A stretch of 60,000 nucleotides of DNA from Cryptomeria japonica (GCF_030272615.1 NC_081412.1:40170791-40230790), one strand, 5' to 3'; numbered from the stretch's first letter, positions 1 to 12,189 are shown. The notes: generated by a model not told the origin, from the letters alone. Numbers and translations are program-made.

Positions 1-11
1 CAATTGAAGAG

Positions 12-3000
12 GTGGCTGATATTACTCAAGAAAGTGCTCAAGAGTACTATGAGAAGAACAAGAATAAATGCAAGAAGGTAATCAATATTGTTTTCCTCTC
101 TATCGTAAGAAGTTGCCTAACCAGACAATGGCCTAAAGGCTTTCACAGGAGTGATTTCAATGAGGAGTACAATGACATGGTCACCATGTTATCAAGGGTA
201 AGGGGGTTAAAAGACTCTCATTACTTTCAAAGCTGGATGTGCTACTATATGAAAATAATCAGGAAAGGAGCAACAAGAATTGATTGGATGAATAGATCAG
301 TGATGCCCTCTGTGCTCAGTTGAAGGAGGTCAAAGTAACACTGAAATTTTATATGACTTCATACCTGGTTTATGTGGCTACTTCAATGAGGCAATATCCA
401 GGCTTATCTACTAAGGGTGATAGGAGGTTGGTACCCGTTTGGGAGTACTATGATCAACTTACTATCAAGAATTAAGGTAGTCATTATAGAAGAGTTAATG
501 ATGCCTTCTTTGTTGTATGGAAGTACATTTTTTATAAAGGCCCGCAGAAGCAGAGAATATCAAAGGTTGCTTACAATAGGGTATCTCATTTTGGGTGTGT
601 ATTCCTACGGTTTCCCAAATTCACTTACATCCGAATAAGATGTTTCTGAGGTGAGCCCTTTATTCTACCAAGGTTACCTTCAGACAAAATCGTCCTCATG
701 GAGTTGTGCAGACAGCTGATTAATGTGCATGAAAAACAATCACAAGCACATAATACTGGGCTGAAATTCCCAGAATCAATCGGTAGGTACTCAGTGCTAA
801 CCAATCCCAAGGCCAAAAATATGGAGGAATAAATACAATGGAATACCATGAGAATATTCAAGGCCCAAACCAATTTTGACTTTCATGGTATAAAGAACAA
901 ACTCAAAAGGAGTTATAGTCATGTTTATGGGTTGGAGGATGTTTGGGCAGACTGTCAAAATGATGAGGATATAAGAAGGATAGATTTCAACTGCCTCACT
1001 CTGGAGAAAATTGAAAACTTGGATCTAGCTAAGATTTCAATGACCATGGAAGATACGGATGACATAATAGACCCGGTCCATTATGAGAAGAAAATTGCTG
1101 ACTCTCCACTTCCTCCCATACAATGGTCAAAGAAGGAGAGAAAATAAATCACTCAAAGGGTTGCTCCTATCCTAGAAAACACCAATGCATGGTTGGTAAA
1201 GAAGAATCTCAGGATGAAACAACTTCCTTCTAGTTCAGGAGATGATGATAATAGTGATGGTCCAGTTGGCAAGACAACTAAAGCTGAGACAAGAACAAAG
1301 AGCAGGGCAGACCCGCAAGCACTGTCCTCAGCTCCTGTGATACAATCAAAAGGGAAAGGGCCCAAGATTAAATTTATAGTGAAAGGGTCCAAAAAGGGTG
1401 AATCATCATCTGCAGTACAGGAAGCAATGACTAAAGAGCCAAAATAGCCACCTGCCAAGGAAATTGAAGAAGGCAAAATTCCTTAACAAGAGGAAGAACA
1501 AGAAAAAGAAACATCACACCCAGTTGAAGTTGATGCCCTAATTACCTCACAAGTAATCATCCACTCTATTGACTCTGACTCTGACCAAGAGGATGAGGAT
1601 TTTCAAGAAGATGGGGATCTAAGTATGGGTATAGCACAACCAAAGGCCGCTAATCAGTTTTTCACAATAACCAACTTCTCCAATCTAGATGATATCCCTT
1701 CATCTACTTTTGAATCCACAATGATGGATTTTAATGAAACCTTGGAAGAGGCACTTGTAGAATAGGTTTCAATAGACTTACCTGTCACTACCACCACCAC
1801 CATAGAAATTCCGCCATTGGTAAGTGTTGAAGTTGCAATATCGACACCTTCAACTCTCCCATCTGTAACTAAAGAGGTGTTAGCAGTAGCAAATGTCCCA
1901 CTAGATACTTCAATATCAGTGCCATCAATAACACTCACAACTACTCTAAGCTCCAGTCAACCTGCTCCCAAAACTTCAACTCAAAATCAGCAAGGAGCTA
2001 CTACTCCATCAGCCAATCCAGAACAACCCCCTTGGATGGAAGTAGTGGCCCCTAAGAGGAAAAAATAGGTGATCTCTCTAGATGAGTTTGACTGTGAACT
2101 TTTGGTTCCTCCAAAGCCTAAGGGAACAAAGAAGCCAAAGATGGTATCTCAGGTGGCAGTAGACCCAGCTTCTAAGAGAAAGCATGCCGAAGTTATGGTG
2201 CCATCATTAGAGAAGGACAAAGGCAACATACGATCTGAAGATTATACCATGCAGGTCATTGAGCTTGGGGTGGAAACACATGAGAGTGTGAAATTGGATT
2301 CTTAGACAACCTTTAATTCTTTGTTGAGAAGATTGGATCAGGAGAGGGATGAGAAAAACATCTTGAAGCAAAAGTGTGAACAACTAACCAACGTTCTTCT
2401 ATAGCTCACACGATCTTCTCAAGAGATTGAACCCATAGGATCCTCAATAGATACCGAAGCCCTCAAGAATATTGAACAGGTAGGAGCTAAAGGCCGAGTG
2501 ATGGATGAATGGATTTCATGGCTAAGGTCAGAAGGCTCTCATCTTTTGAGTTCAACAGTGGGACTATCATCAGATTATGAAGTAATCTAGAGTTAGATGC
2601 AAGGACTCAAAACCTCTTTATCACAGGAGATTGAGGAAGTTATGAAAAGTACTACCTTGTGGAGCAAAATGGAGGACTTCAGGATATATGTCCATGTTGA
2701 AAATAAGGTAATTCCTACAAGGGAAAAGTACATCCAAATTTTGTCTTTATTGTCTCATAACAAAGAGACAATAAGATTAATGATTACGAAACTGGACTAG
2801 GAGAAGAAAGAAGGTGATGATGAGGTTGATCTCATTTTTGCTAAAGTTTCTAATCTTCCTTGTTATTTATATGATGGCGATCAGAATCTCGTCACTGCTG
2901 AAGTTGTCACATAGGAATTCCTTTCTTTGATGGATCACTGCACGGGAAAAGATTTCTCACTTGATACATTTGATAAGCTATTAGAAATCCAAGTCAGTTT

Positions 3001-3181
3001 TGAAGTCCTCGCATCTATGCTAAAGGATGTTAAAAAGAAACAGTTAAAAATTGAAGATTCAATTTCTCGTGTCTGAGTGATCACAAGTTCTACCCCAATG
3101 CCAAACAAAGCAGAGATGAAAGCTATCTTGGCTAAGTTCGAAGAATTTAAGAAATCCAATGAGGAGAGGAATGAAGAATGA
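12..3181 (+). pseudogene. E1 long ORF of unknown family, decayed by nonsense codons
   Basis: I do not recognise this protein. The frame shifts once near 290-305. From there to the TGA at 3179-3181 it stays in one frame for about 2.9 kb with no indel. From 848 on, 12 internal stops interrupt it (1145, 1445, 1484, 1763, 2066, 2303, 2402, 2588, 2594, 2798, 2912, 3074); nine are TAG. The first ~280 residues look globular, with aromatic-rich motifs such as VPVWEYYDQL and FPKFTYIR. The middle is Ser/Thr/Pro/Lys-rich and acidic, and the C-terminal third is rich in Glu/Lys/Leu heptad-like stretches (coiled coil likely). Lying just before a probable 3' LTR, it could be an extra ORF downstream of pol, or the gag of a pol-less element. 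No zinc knuckle, protease or RT motif is visible. Confidence 0.5.
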
Positions 3182-3183
3182 AG

Positions 3184-4100
3184 TGCCCCCTTTTGGCACC
3201 TTTTCTTTATATAGTTGCACTGGTAGATGCTATCAATTTTTATGCAGCTGAACATTTTCTTTATGTTGTAGTTGTAGAAAAATGGGACTATGCAGTTGAA
3301 TAAGTCAACTGTGTCCACCTTTTTCTCAACTTCTTTTCATATATAAGGAGGAACTCATTTGTAAATATTTATATTTTTCATGCTTAGCAAAACTCTGCAT
3401 AATTTTTATCCCAACTAATACTTTGGGCTTTTGTGGTGGAAATTCTATCAAGCAAATAAAGAAAACAATTTTGTTGATCTCAAACTTTGTGTTGTATCAA
3501 GAAAATTGTTTATATAATTTAATGTTCCTATGTTCATTGAATATATATGTTATTTATTTCTTTGATCTTGAAGATATTGTTATGTGAGTTAAAGAGCTCC
3601 TGAATCATGCAAGTGGATTGTGTGCTCTTAACATATTTGGGAAACCTTCTAATAAATTAAGTAACTAGTGGTAAGCTTTGTATTGCTGTTGTTACTTGTA
3701 GTTTAAAGGATTAGAAATTTATACTTGAAGACTTTGAGCTACAAGCTAAGTTTCTAATTGTTTTATTTGTAATAATCAATTTAAGTTAGTGTTACCTTCA
3801 AGGAGACTTTTTGCTTCTTAATAGTAACTCTTGGTGTAGTTTTTTAGATTCATGGTTCTTTTCTTTAAGTATCTAAAGAGATAGAGAAATTGTAACTAGG
3901 TGAAGGGAGAATACATAAACTCTGCAAAAAAGAGAGTTATATGCCCAACACCAACCAACAAATATAATTTCTTATTAATTAGAGGAGAAATTTCATAGGG
4001 AACCTCCTCTTGATGAGAGGAGAGATTAATTTCTTAGCATAGCTTTGTGTGAATTATATATTTTGTCATTAGTACGCTGGTGAAAAAATATTTGCCAACA
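3184..4100 (+). repeat. E1 probable 3' LTR
   Basis: AT-rich noncoding stretch bounded by TGCCCCC on the left, after a purine-rich run, and TTTGCCAACA on the right. A TATA-like TATATAAGG lies near 3338-3347, about 155 bp in. Nothing else in the 917 bp looks coding. It is called an LTR from its ends, its position after the last ORF and the abrupt start of E2 after it. There is no partner LTR in the window to prove it. Confidence 0.4.
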
Positions 4101-4102
4101 AT

Positions 4103-4674
4103 GTGCACCAATGTTAGACACCATTAGAGGTGGAATAAAGGCAAAGTTTTAGTGGGGTGAACAAGCAAACAAAGGTTTTGAAACCTTGAAGGAGAAGATA
4201 GCTACTCATCCAGTGCTAGTGTTGCCTAGTTTTGGGAAACTTTTCATAGTGGAATGTGATGCAAGCAATGTTACAATAGGTGTTGTCCTAAGACAAGAAG
4301 AAAGACCAGTAGCTTTCCATAGTGAGAATCTAAGTGATGCCAAGAGGAAATACTTCTCTTATGATCTTGAGTTATATTCTTTAGTGCAGGCTTTGAGGAA
4401 GTGGAGACACTATCTCCTCCCTAAGGAATTTGTAGTCTATAAGGACAACCAAGCATTGAGTTTTCTAAACTCACAAGACAAACTTAGTCATAAACACATG
4501 AAATGGGTGGAGTACATGCAAGCCTACACATTCACCATCAAGCACAAGAAAGAGCAGTTAAACTGGGTGGCTGATGCATTAAGTAGGAGACTTTTGACAG
4601 TCCAAGAAATCCAATTGAGGAGCATAGGTGTTGATAGTTTTAAAGGCTTGTACCCAGAGGATGAAGACTTCTAA
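4103..4674 (+). pseudogene. E2 reverse transcriptase end and RNase H
   Basis: The frame starts in the RT connection (LDTIRGG, then WGEQANKGFETLKEK) and runs through Ty3/gypsy RNase H: VECDASNVTIGVVL with its catalytic Asp, the KYFSYDLELYSLVQAL helix, YKDNQAL, and the terminal NWVADALSRR signature. An in-frame TAG at 4150-4152 sits where the family usually has a Gln before WGE, so CAG to TAG is the simplest change. A TAA at 4672 ends this ORF, but the frame continues unchanged into integrase. Catalytic RT (YxDD) lies upstream and is missing here. Confidence 0.85.
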
Positions 4675-5862
4675 AATTCCTACAAGGTGTGTAAGGAGTA
4701 TCAAAATCACTTCCATAGTGAGTATTCTGATTTTACTTTGCAAAATGGACTATTGTTTAAAGGTGGGTAGCTTTGTGTGCCTAGAGGCTCAATGAGAGAA
4801 AATCTCATTCAAGAGAAGTATAATGGCAACCTTAGTGGAAATTTTGGAGTCAATAAGACTCAAGAGTTGTTTCAAAGGTATTAATATTGGCAAAGGATGA
4901 ATCAAGATGTAAAAAAGTATGTGGAGACTTGCATAGTTTTCCAAAAGGCCAAAGGTACTTCTTCAAATGCCGGTTTATACCAACCTCTTCCCATACCAAA
5001 TAGACCTTGGGAATGCATTAGTATGGACTTTGTAGTAGGTTTACTAAGGACAAAGAAGGGATTTGATAGAATTTATGTCATTGTGTATATATTTAAAAAA
5101 ATGGCTCACTTTGTGCCTTTCAAGACTACTCATGATGCATGCCAAATAGCTCATTTGTTCTTCAAAGAGGTAGTAAGGATACATGGTTTACCCACGAGCA
5201 TTGTTTTAGATAGGGACTCAAAGTTCATGAGTCATTTTTGGATGACACTTTGGCAAAATCTTGGCACCAGCCTCTCTTTTGGATCAGCTTACCATCCTCA
5301 AAAAGATGGACAGACCAAAGTGGTGAATAGAAGCTTGGGAAACTTATTGAGGTGCCTTACCAAAGAATATGGTCAGACATGGGATCAAGTACTCTCACAA
5401 GCTGAATATGCATATAATGACACCATGAATAGGACTACCAACAAGAACCCTTTTGAAGTGGTCTATGGTGTGCACCCCAAAGGTATTTTGGAGTTGAGAG
5501 ACTTAGGAAGTGTAGTAGCAAGAAGGGGATATGCAAAATCCTTTGCTCAATGAATGAAGGAGGTCCATGAATCAATCAAGTAAGCATTGATATAAAACAC
5601 CAGCAAACTCAAACAAAAAGTTGATCAAAGAAGGAAGAACCTAGAATTCCAAGTGGGAGATCTTGTCATGGTGCACCTAAACAAAGCAAGGCTACAACAG
5701 GGAGTGCCTGACAAGTTGCAAATGAGAAGGATAGGTCCATGTGCCATTCTAGCCAATTATGGAGAAAATGCATACAAGGTGGATCTACCCAGTGACATAG
5801 GATTGTCACTGGTTTTCAACATAGTAGACTTAGTTTCCTACAAGGGACCAATTCAAGGTTAA
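4675..5862 (+). pseudogene. E2 integrase (Ty3/gypsy type), catalytic Glu replaced
   Basis: Same frame as the RNase H. The N-terminal zinc-binding HHCC module is eroded: its His positions are lost and the second Cys is Phe in TCIVFQKAKG. The core is clear: WECISMDFV carries the first Asp and VLDRDSKFMSHFW the second. At the third catalytic position the family motif GQTE reads GQTK (codon 5317-5319), a GAA to AAA change that would abolish catalysis. In-frame stops occur near 4768, 4882, 5551, 5581 and 5593. The GDLVMVHL and RRIGPCAILANYGENAYKVDLP segments match the usual integrase C-terminal SH3-like region before the chromodomain. Confidence 0.85.
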
Positions 5863-6102
5863 TATCGTAGTCACTTAGAGGTATTAGATGATGTAAACAA
5901 CCTTCAGTTACCAGCCAATCCAAATCCAAAGGCTAAGAAGGTGTTGAGTTCAAGGTTTGCCAAGAAGACAAGGCATCAAGCCTATTGGGAGAACCTAATC
6001 AAATAGCAGGGTATGGATGATGTTGAAGCTACATGGGTGCTTGAGACAGAGTTTAGGAAGCTAGGAATTGATCAGAATCTAATTCCCAAGGAGGTGACTT
6101 GA
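5863..6102 (+). pseudogene. E2 chromodomain remnant at pol C-terminus
   Basis: After YRSHLEVLDD the frame shows the arrangement of chromoviral integrase tails: a basic SSRFAKKTRHQAYWENLIK stretch, then QGMDDVEATWV and a final helix ETEFRKLG. A TAG at 6004-6006 stands where chromodomains have Trp (LIKW), which fits TGG to TAG. The natural stop is TGA at 6100-6102, which also seems to be the first bases of the 3' LTR. Chromodomains steer integration of chromoviruses toward heterochromatin (family knowledge). This places E2 among chromoviruses; I do not assign a sublineage. Confidence 0.65.
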
Positions 6103-7747
6103 TTTTCTTTTGTTTGGGAGAATGGTGCAAGAGCACCTAGGACTTAGGCTAGTAGTGATTTCTCAATTTTGGCTTGTACTGACCCTAGCTAAGTAAGCTA
6201 GTGAATAAGGACTCCAGGAGGGTCCAAGAGTTAGTGTTTAGAGTAAATGTAGGCCTAGGTTGAGTTCATTCTTCTTAGGTTTGCATTTTGTGCCTAAATA
6301 GTGGTTTGAGTAGGTAGCTGACCTTCTTGATGGTCAAAATTGTCAAAACTTGGTAGAGGAATTAGGGAGGGTTAAATTAGTCTTAGAAATGTTTTAAAAG
6401 TCATGTGTGATGACTTAGAATAGGCCTCATAGGATGAGAAGGCCAAAAGGTGAAAAAGTGTAAAGTTGCAAAAAGTTGTCACGACAACTTTTGTCCTAAA
6501 TTGGTTAGTGGTGGAGTTAGGGATTTTCAAATGCCCTAGAAAGACTCCACACATGGGAAATTCTATAAGAACCCTCTCTTTCATGGTTATAAAGGTTGGA
6601 GAATTGGTTTTGTAAGTTCAACAATCTGAAACTACTCATTTTCAAACTAGTTGACAACATTTTGGCTTGTTTTGTTCATTTTTGTAAATGCAAATGGATT
6701 GAATCCATTAATCCAATAATGGATTGAGTTTTTTTAGTGTGTATAGAGTTTTTAGTTCCATTTCAAGATTTGTAGATAGTTTACATTAGTGTTTTCTTGT
6801 TTTGGTTTGCACACAACCAGTTTTGGCTTGTATATAGCAGTTTTATGTAAAATGGTTGCCCCATGAACTCCACATGTGCTACCATCACGGCCTATTGGGA
6901 CATGAAAGGAAACAACTTGTAAAGTGTACATATGCACTAAAAAGTTCTAGAGATTATTTTCAATATGACTATCACCTTGTTCTAGGTGAGTCCAAAAGCA
7001 ACCCGACTAGAGGAAACATGGTGAAATAGATGTGCAAAGTGCAGGGGTGAATGCCAAACCACCATCTAAGATTTTGGAGGGGTACATGAAGTTGGGAAAG
7101 AGTTTTGAATGCAAGGAGAAGCCTTGAAAAAATCATTTGATGCCCAAACACCAACTTGACCAGTCACTGTTGGCTAGAAGGCCTAGAAACCCTTCAAAAC
7201 CCTCATTTTGGGATTTACATATTGTATGGTGGAGTAAGGAGCCAAAACCAAAAAAATCACCTGAGGTTAGGTATATATTTGAAGAAAATTCAAAATTTAT
7301 AGGGGGTATTTTGGACCATTTTCCTCCAAGCCCTAGAAAACCGGATTTTGGAGGCCTAATAGGGCTAATTCCTTGTAGCCCTTTTCTAGGCAAAATGGTG
7401 AAATCGGTAAGGAGGGAAAAAATTGCAAATCTCAAATGGACTCCAATGGAATTAAAAACATGTTAGTAGCCACCTCCACTCCTCCACATCAACTCACAAT
7501 AGTAGGAGGTCAATTTGACAAGTTGAAGCCAAGAAAGCCATAATTGAGCACATGGGAAGCATTGTAACTTGGTAGGGTTCCTAGCTAAAAAACTTGAAGC
7601 AAACACCTTGGAATGGTTAAGAAGAAAGACCTTGAAGAGATCAAGAAGGAATTGGGGGTCTAGAATGAAATTAGGCTTGAAGAGTTGGTGGAATTGAGTA
7701 ACACAAACTTAGTGAAGTGTTGAACAAACTAGGTGAACCCCCCATCA
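6100..7747 (+). repeat. E2 probable 3' LTR
   Basis: Starts TGATTTTC right after the purine-rich AAGGAGGTGACT and ends CCCCATCA, giving TGAT...ATCA inverted ends over 1648 bp. A TATA-like GGTTATAAAGG lies at about 6585. The right end is fixed by the return of E3 LTR homology at 7748. ORFs over 7133-7466 on both strands look like chance frames within the LTR. Without the 5' LTR the left boundary is an inference. Confidence 0.6.
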
Positions 7748-8500
7748 GACTGGTTCTCCTATCAATTGGTTTGTCGAACTGACAAACATGTCCTTCAATG
7801 TCTGTACCAGCCACTCATCATGTCTACTAGGCTAATCCAGTGCATATATCTGATCTCATGCACCTAAGGCAACTTAGTGTTTCACCGGTTAATCCGGTGT
7901 GAGCCTTCAATCACTTGTCTTCAATTCTGTTGTCTTATCTCAGAGAGATATGTTGCACTCCATGCATATTGGGAGATAAGCTCAGTATTACCAGTTATCA
8001 ATGGGAGTGGATCTTTGTCATTTGCATCTGACATTGCACCAACATGGCTTCCTTGTTTGAGCATGCATATGTTCAAACAAGCACATATGATCTAGTTGGG
8101 CACACTCACTGTCAGTCATCTCTTCATATGGTGACTGCATCTTTATCCAGTGGGAGTCCTATTGTTTCACATCCATACAACATATTGGTGGCCTGCACAT
8201 ACTTTACCTCTGGTGTTGATGTAATTTTTATAACATTCTACCTCTTCATCACAATGAACATCCCAACATCTTTCTCTCTTGGTGGTTGGCAATAGTGCAC
8301 TGCCAACATGTCACTTACTGGTTTGCAGTCCTTATGTCTTCAACATAGGTCAACCCAAACCTGTGTACCGGTGACTTGCTAGGCTAGGTGACATCAAAAA
8401 CATCACATCCTGTATGTATCAAAGACTGTGCTGCACATACATTTCCTATACTGGTTTCCATCCTATATCGGTTGACATTAATGACAACAAAATGCTAACA
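7748..8500 (-). repeat. E3 3' LTR, truncated by E2
   Basis: About 750 bp aligning with 20841-21592: both run from GACTGGTTCTCC through GCACCTAAGGCAACTTAG to the LTR edge. Here the edge is TGCTAACA and in the other copy TGCCAACA. The rest of the LTR (some 1.77 kb) is missing and should lie beyond E2. The adjoining ATCTCCCCCTTT is the polypurine tract read on the minus strand. Confidence 0.8.
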
Positions 8501-9718
8501 ATCTCCCCCTTTGGTTTTGATGTCAACACATGTAGTATCTGATATACTATAGATTATCTCTCCCCCTTTGAGTGATTCATGGATTTTCACACATGTAGTA
8601 TGCAACATAATACATAATCTCTCTCCCCCTTTGAAAATAATGTCAAAGGGAACTGATAGGGTTTCTCTCCTCCTTGTGTCTACCGGGCATTGACACATTT
8701 TTGTATCTCCCTTTTTCTTTACCAGATGTTTCTCCTCCTTTATATCCTCTCAAATAACAACACTTGAGATGGAGGGCTCAACCACCAATTGAAACCAATT
8801 TTCTCAGCAACTAAGTGTATATAAAAATTGAAAACACATGCATATACATCTGAAATCAATTGAAGGTACATGTGTTAGTGAATACAACATACCTGTCGGT
8901 CAGACTGCATCATTTCCCCTTTATATGAATAAGCCATTCTAACCCCAAATATCTCACAACCCCGAATACTTCCAAAGACACAAACACACCGGTACAACCA
9001 TAGACACTTACACACCCACTATGTCCAGCAAGTTTGATACTATTCAGAAAACATAGTTGTCAACTCCCCCTGAGCCATAGAGCTCAGGTCCTCATTGCTT
9101 GTTAGGTTCAAAACCAGAGCTCCAATCTGCATCATATACCAGTTGGGTTGTGCATATGTGATCAAATAATGATCTATCAGCTCCATTATATTCACCACAA
9201 CATATGACATGATCCTAGATATACACAATGCCATACTATATCAATATCTTGCCATATATCAAACTGGTTAGGCCAAAAAGATGCATGTATATATGATCAA
9301 CTACCTGGCCATCATACATCATTCATGTCTTTTTCCAATACCACTTGAGACATAGACACCTCAATCCATGATATCGGAGTTAATGCAATAATCCTGGACC
9401 TCATTATCTTACATAACCTACAAATACCAGTTAGTATTTATACTGGTATCATACTCCACATACTGGTATCATACTCCACATACTGGTTTACTGCATCGGT
9501 TCATCATCTCTAATGAAGCACATTACTCTAACTCCTGTCTTCTTATGTCAATTTCCATCTGATCCCAATTGTTAATTATTCATATATTGACACATGTAGT
9601 AGTATTCCATCTCTAATCTGTAGGTGTGTAGCCAAGGCAACCACTACACACACTTACCATCTCATTTCCTTCCTTCATACTGACAACCACTTGTTCTTCC
9701 ATTTGTCCTCTTCCATAG
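8501..9718 (-). other. E3 3' noncoding region with three polypurine-tract-like boxes
   Basis: No coding signal on either strand. Read on the minus strand, the purine box AAAGGGGGAGA occurs at 8501-8512 (next to the LTR, so the functional PPT), 8558-8570 and 8620-8633, each near an ACATGTAGTA or GTCAAAGG word. Around 9430-9480 the phrase ACTGGTATCATACTCCACAT is tandemly repeated. The rest is unremarkable AT-rich sequence. Confidence 0.6.
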
Positions 9719-10803
9719 AAGGGTCGAATGATATGGTCAGTGAACTACTCCACCTAAGGTCCTACATCTCATTTAAGCCTTAGGAGATATCACATGTGCA
9801 ATGAATGCACAATGCTAGTCCTTGGTTCTACTATCTTCCTTCTTCCTCCAAACTTGCTTGGTCTCATTCTTCTTCCCATTTTCAATCTTGGGAGAGGGTC
9901 TTGCTTTCTTTTGTTGAATGGTCCTTGATTTACTAGATTCTCCCACATGACCAGAGATGTTGATGTAGAAGAAAAAAATGTTCATGCCCTATGCACGATT
10001 GGGGGACCTTCTGCGAAACCGTTTTGACCATCTTCTTTTGGTCATGCCATTGTAACCAGCTACCGGAACCGATGGACCTCTTGATCTTGCAGGGACATTT
10101 CTCGTTTGGTTACATGTAGGTCTCTAACTGCTATATTCTCTAATCCCATTTTCATATTGAGCATAGCTGCTACACCGGTTGTCATGTGACTACTAGTTCA
10201 TCTTTCTGTAGTTATGAATTTTATGGCCAAATCCATTACACCTCCAACAGACAACATTGTTGTTTCTAGGAAGAGCATACTGTCTATTCCTAGACTTCAT
10301 TCTGCATTCATCTTCCCTATGACCATAATCTTTGCAAGAGAAGTAGTAACTGGTAAAGAATGGCATATGACTTATAAATTTGTTTTTCCATGCATATGGA
10401 GATCTTAAAGGTTTAGTATTTCCATTTTTGCTTCTCTGGGGATGGATCTTTAGATTGTACATTCTGTGGAGGTCTTCCATCTGATCTCTTCTATTCCCAC
10501 ACTTGCTTTGTCTTGTGGGTGGTAGTATTTCCATGTCTTCTACTGGGAGGAGGTCTTCTTTGTTGTCTTCTCATGTTCTTGCTTTAGGTGAAGCTACCTT
10601 CTCCCATCTTTCCTTTTCCTTTGGGATTTGCATTGTTGCTCCTTCTTGCAGTACTGGTCATCATCCTTGGCTTCATCTCTTCACCAGTTGTGGTTAGATT
10701 AATCTTCTTCTAGGGAGTATTCTAGAAAGTGAAGTTCTATCCCTTGTTATCTCTATTTGAGGAGACGAACAAAATTCCATTATGGGGGACACTCTTGCTG
10801 GTG
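9719..10803 (-). pseudogene. E3 gag C-terminal part with decayed zinc knuckles
   Basis: Minus-strand frames contain two retroviral-type zinc knuckles: CKDYGHREDEC (its first Cys has been lost to an aromatic residue) and CWRCNGFGHKIHNY (its last Cys is Tyr). They are followed downstream by a basic segment (GPFNKRKQDPLPRLKMGRR). Upstream there is a Lys/Arg-rich linker with several stops. This is the nucleocapsid end of a copia Gag, which binds the element RNA. E4 separates it from the N-terminal part at 18136-19000. No protease follows, so the ORF seems to end as Gag only. Confidence 0.6.
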
Positions 10804-10808
10804 GAGCA
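10804..10808. other. E4 left target-site duplication (GAGCA)
   Basis: Five bases before the E4 LTR. The right flank 18131-18135 reads GAGAA, a 4/5 match, as expected for an old insertion with one substitution. Confidence 0.5.
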
Positions 10809-12158
10809 TGTTGGCATTTCATGAAGATTGCATTGATGAAGTATAGTATTGTCACTGATATAAATAGAAATTGGTAATGGAGGTGTATTAGAAATGGTAG
10901 TGATGCAATAGTACAACCTATAGTAAAGCAGTGAAGGAAACTGGTATTACTATTTGAAGTAGAGTGATCAACCAGTAACCTTAACCCGTTGATATGCAGA
11001 ACCCTAACTGATGGAGATTGGAGAATTGGGTGTGATGATCTATGATTGAATGGTGATCAAAGTTGAAGATTCCACGTATGAATATCGCAAGTGATGAGTT
11101 TCAAAGTGGATTTGGCAAGTGAAGATAATTGTTTATCTTGGGAATGAACAAATAAATAGCATGAAGTGAATAACGCGTGATGAGTTACAGGATTCGATGT
11201 GCGGTGATCCAGGAGGGGTTCAAGTTGTCTAGAACAATGTGTAGTTGATTGCTATGTAATCTAATAGTCATGTTTGAACCAATATATTTGTAATCTCTAT
11301 GAGATCTTAGGTTTTGTGTTATGTTACCGACCTATTGTATTTGTATTTAAGGTCGATGAAGTTGTTTGTAATTTGTGTTGGAAAATTTGTTAAGTGTGAG
11401 TTGTTGTTGCCGAACCAGAAGGAGTATCTACATAATGTTGTGAAGGCAGATAGGAGCATAAAATAATCTGATTAAGTAGAGCAGTGCTATTACTAGATCA
11501 GCAAAGACCTATTATTTTCTAACCATTACAATAGTTAAATCCCCTAACCGAGTAAGCTTTAATATGCGTCTTGTTAAAATCCTCTAACTAGGTGATCCAT
11601 TAGCTTAGATTTCAAATCCACCACTAAGGTTACATTTTATAGGGTATTGCCTTTAACAAGGTATCATAGTCAATCTCTTAACCAAGTGGTCCTTAACCGG
11701 ATATGTTCCTAAAAGGACATACTTGTGGGTATTCATCCCCACTATGGTTTTTCCCATTTGGATTTCCATGTGTAAAATCATTTTCTCAAGTGGTGAATGA
11801 TTTTGTGTGTTTTTGATATGGTTAATATGTATAACTGGTAAAACCACTTAGACATGTTTAGATGACCAGAAGTGATCTGAAATAAGCTATTACTAATGCT
11901 AGTAAAGGGTTTTGATGTTTTGGTTAAAAGGTATCCAAGTTTCAGATCTATTACATTGTACCATTGATATTTTAGTCAACTAGTAAGTTTGACAGTGCAG
12001 TTGCAGTTTTAGTTACAATGACTAAACCGATTAAGTTAGCAAGTTGTTTCTGAGTTTGATTTCAATTTGGTGAAAGTTTAGTTTTTTTTCTATCTACTGA
12101 TTCACCCGCTCCCCCTCTCAGTAGTTGACTAGATCCTTATTGTTTTATCATATTATTA
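10809..12158 (+). repeat. E4 5' LTR
   Basis: 1350 bp, TGTTGGCA... to ...ATTATTA. It includes a run of degenerate repeats of the type CCTCTAACTAGGTGATCC at about 11520-11700. It also has the U5-side signature GTGGGTATTCATCCCCAC plus GGTTTTTCCCATTTGG at about 11727-11762, shared with the other copia LTRs here. The end is fixed by the PBS that follows. Confidence 0.85.
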
Positions 12159-12160
12159 AT

Positions 12161-12174
12161 TGGTATCAGATCAG
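12161..12174 (+). promoter_or_regulatory. E4 primer-binding site (initiator Met tRNA type)
   Basis: TGGTATCAGATCAG starts 2 bases after the 5' LTR. The plant copia consensus is TGGTATCAGAGC, complementary to the 3' end of initiator Met tRNA; one position differs here. Confidence 0.85.
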
Positions 12175-12189
12175 TCTAGGTCCTCTTGT

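Larger units (their letters stand above)
1..4100 (+). mobile_element. E1: LTR-element remnant with unrecognised long ORF (5' part outside window)
   Basis: One long decayed reading frame (to 3181) is followed by a purine run at 3161-3183 and then a 917-bp stretch with LTR-like ends, from TG at 3184 to GCCAACA at 4100. Right after it a chromovirus pol frame (E2) starts in the middle of its reverse transcriptase, which is what an insertion into E2 would leave. The left LTR and the other half of any target duplication (right side would be 4101-4105) lie outside the window. The insertion is well supported by the abrupt switch. The LTR nature of 3184-4100 is inferred, because no second copy is visible. 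Confidence 0.5.
4101..7747 (+). mobile_element. E2: truncated Ty3/gypsy chromovirus, 3' half
   Basis: Contains the end of reverse transcriptase, RNase H, integrase and a decayed chromodomain in one frame (4103-6102), followed by a probable 3' LTR (6100-7747). Its 5' half is missing because E1 interrupts it; that half should lie left of the window. On the right, E2 ends exactly where a sequence homologous to the E3 LTR (20841 onward) resumes at GACTGG, so E2 appears inserted in the E3 3' LTR. The candidate target duplication is GACTG at 7748-7752; its partner is outside the window. Confidence 0.7.

Noticed and set aside
7133-7466. About 100-codon ORFs on both strands
   Set aside because: They overlap each other and lie in the probable E2 LTR; no motif. 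Chance frames.
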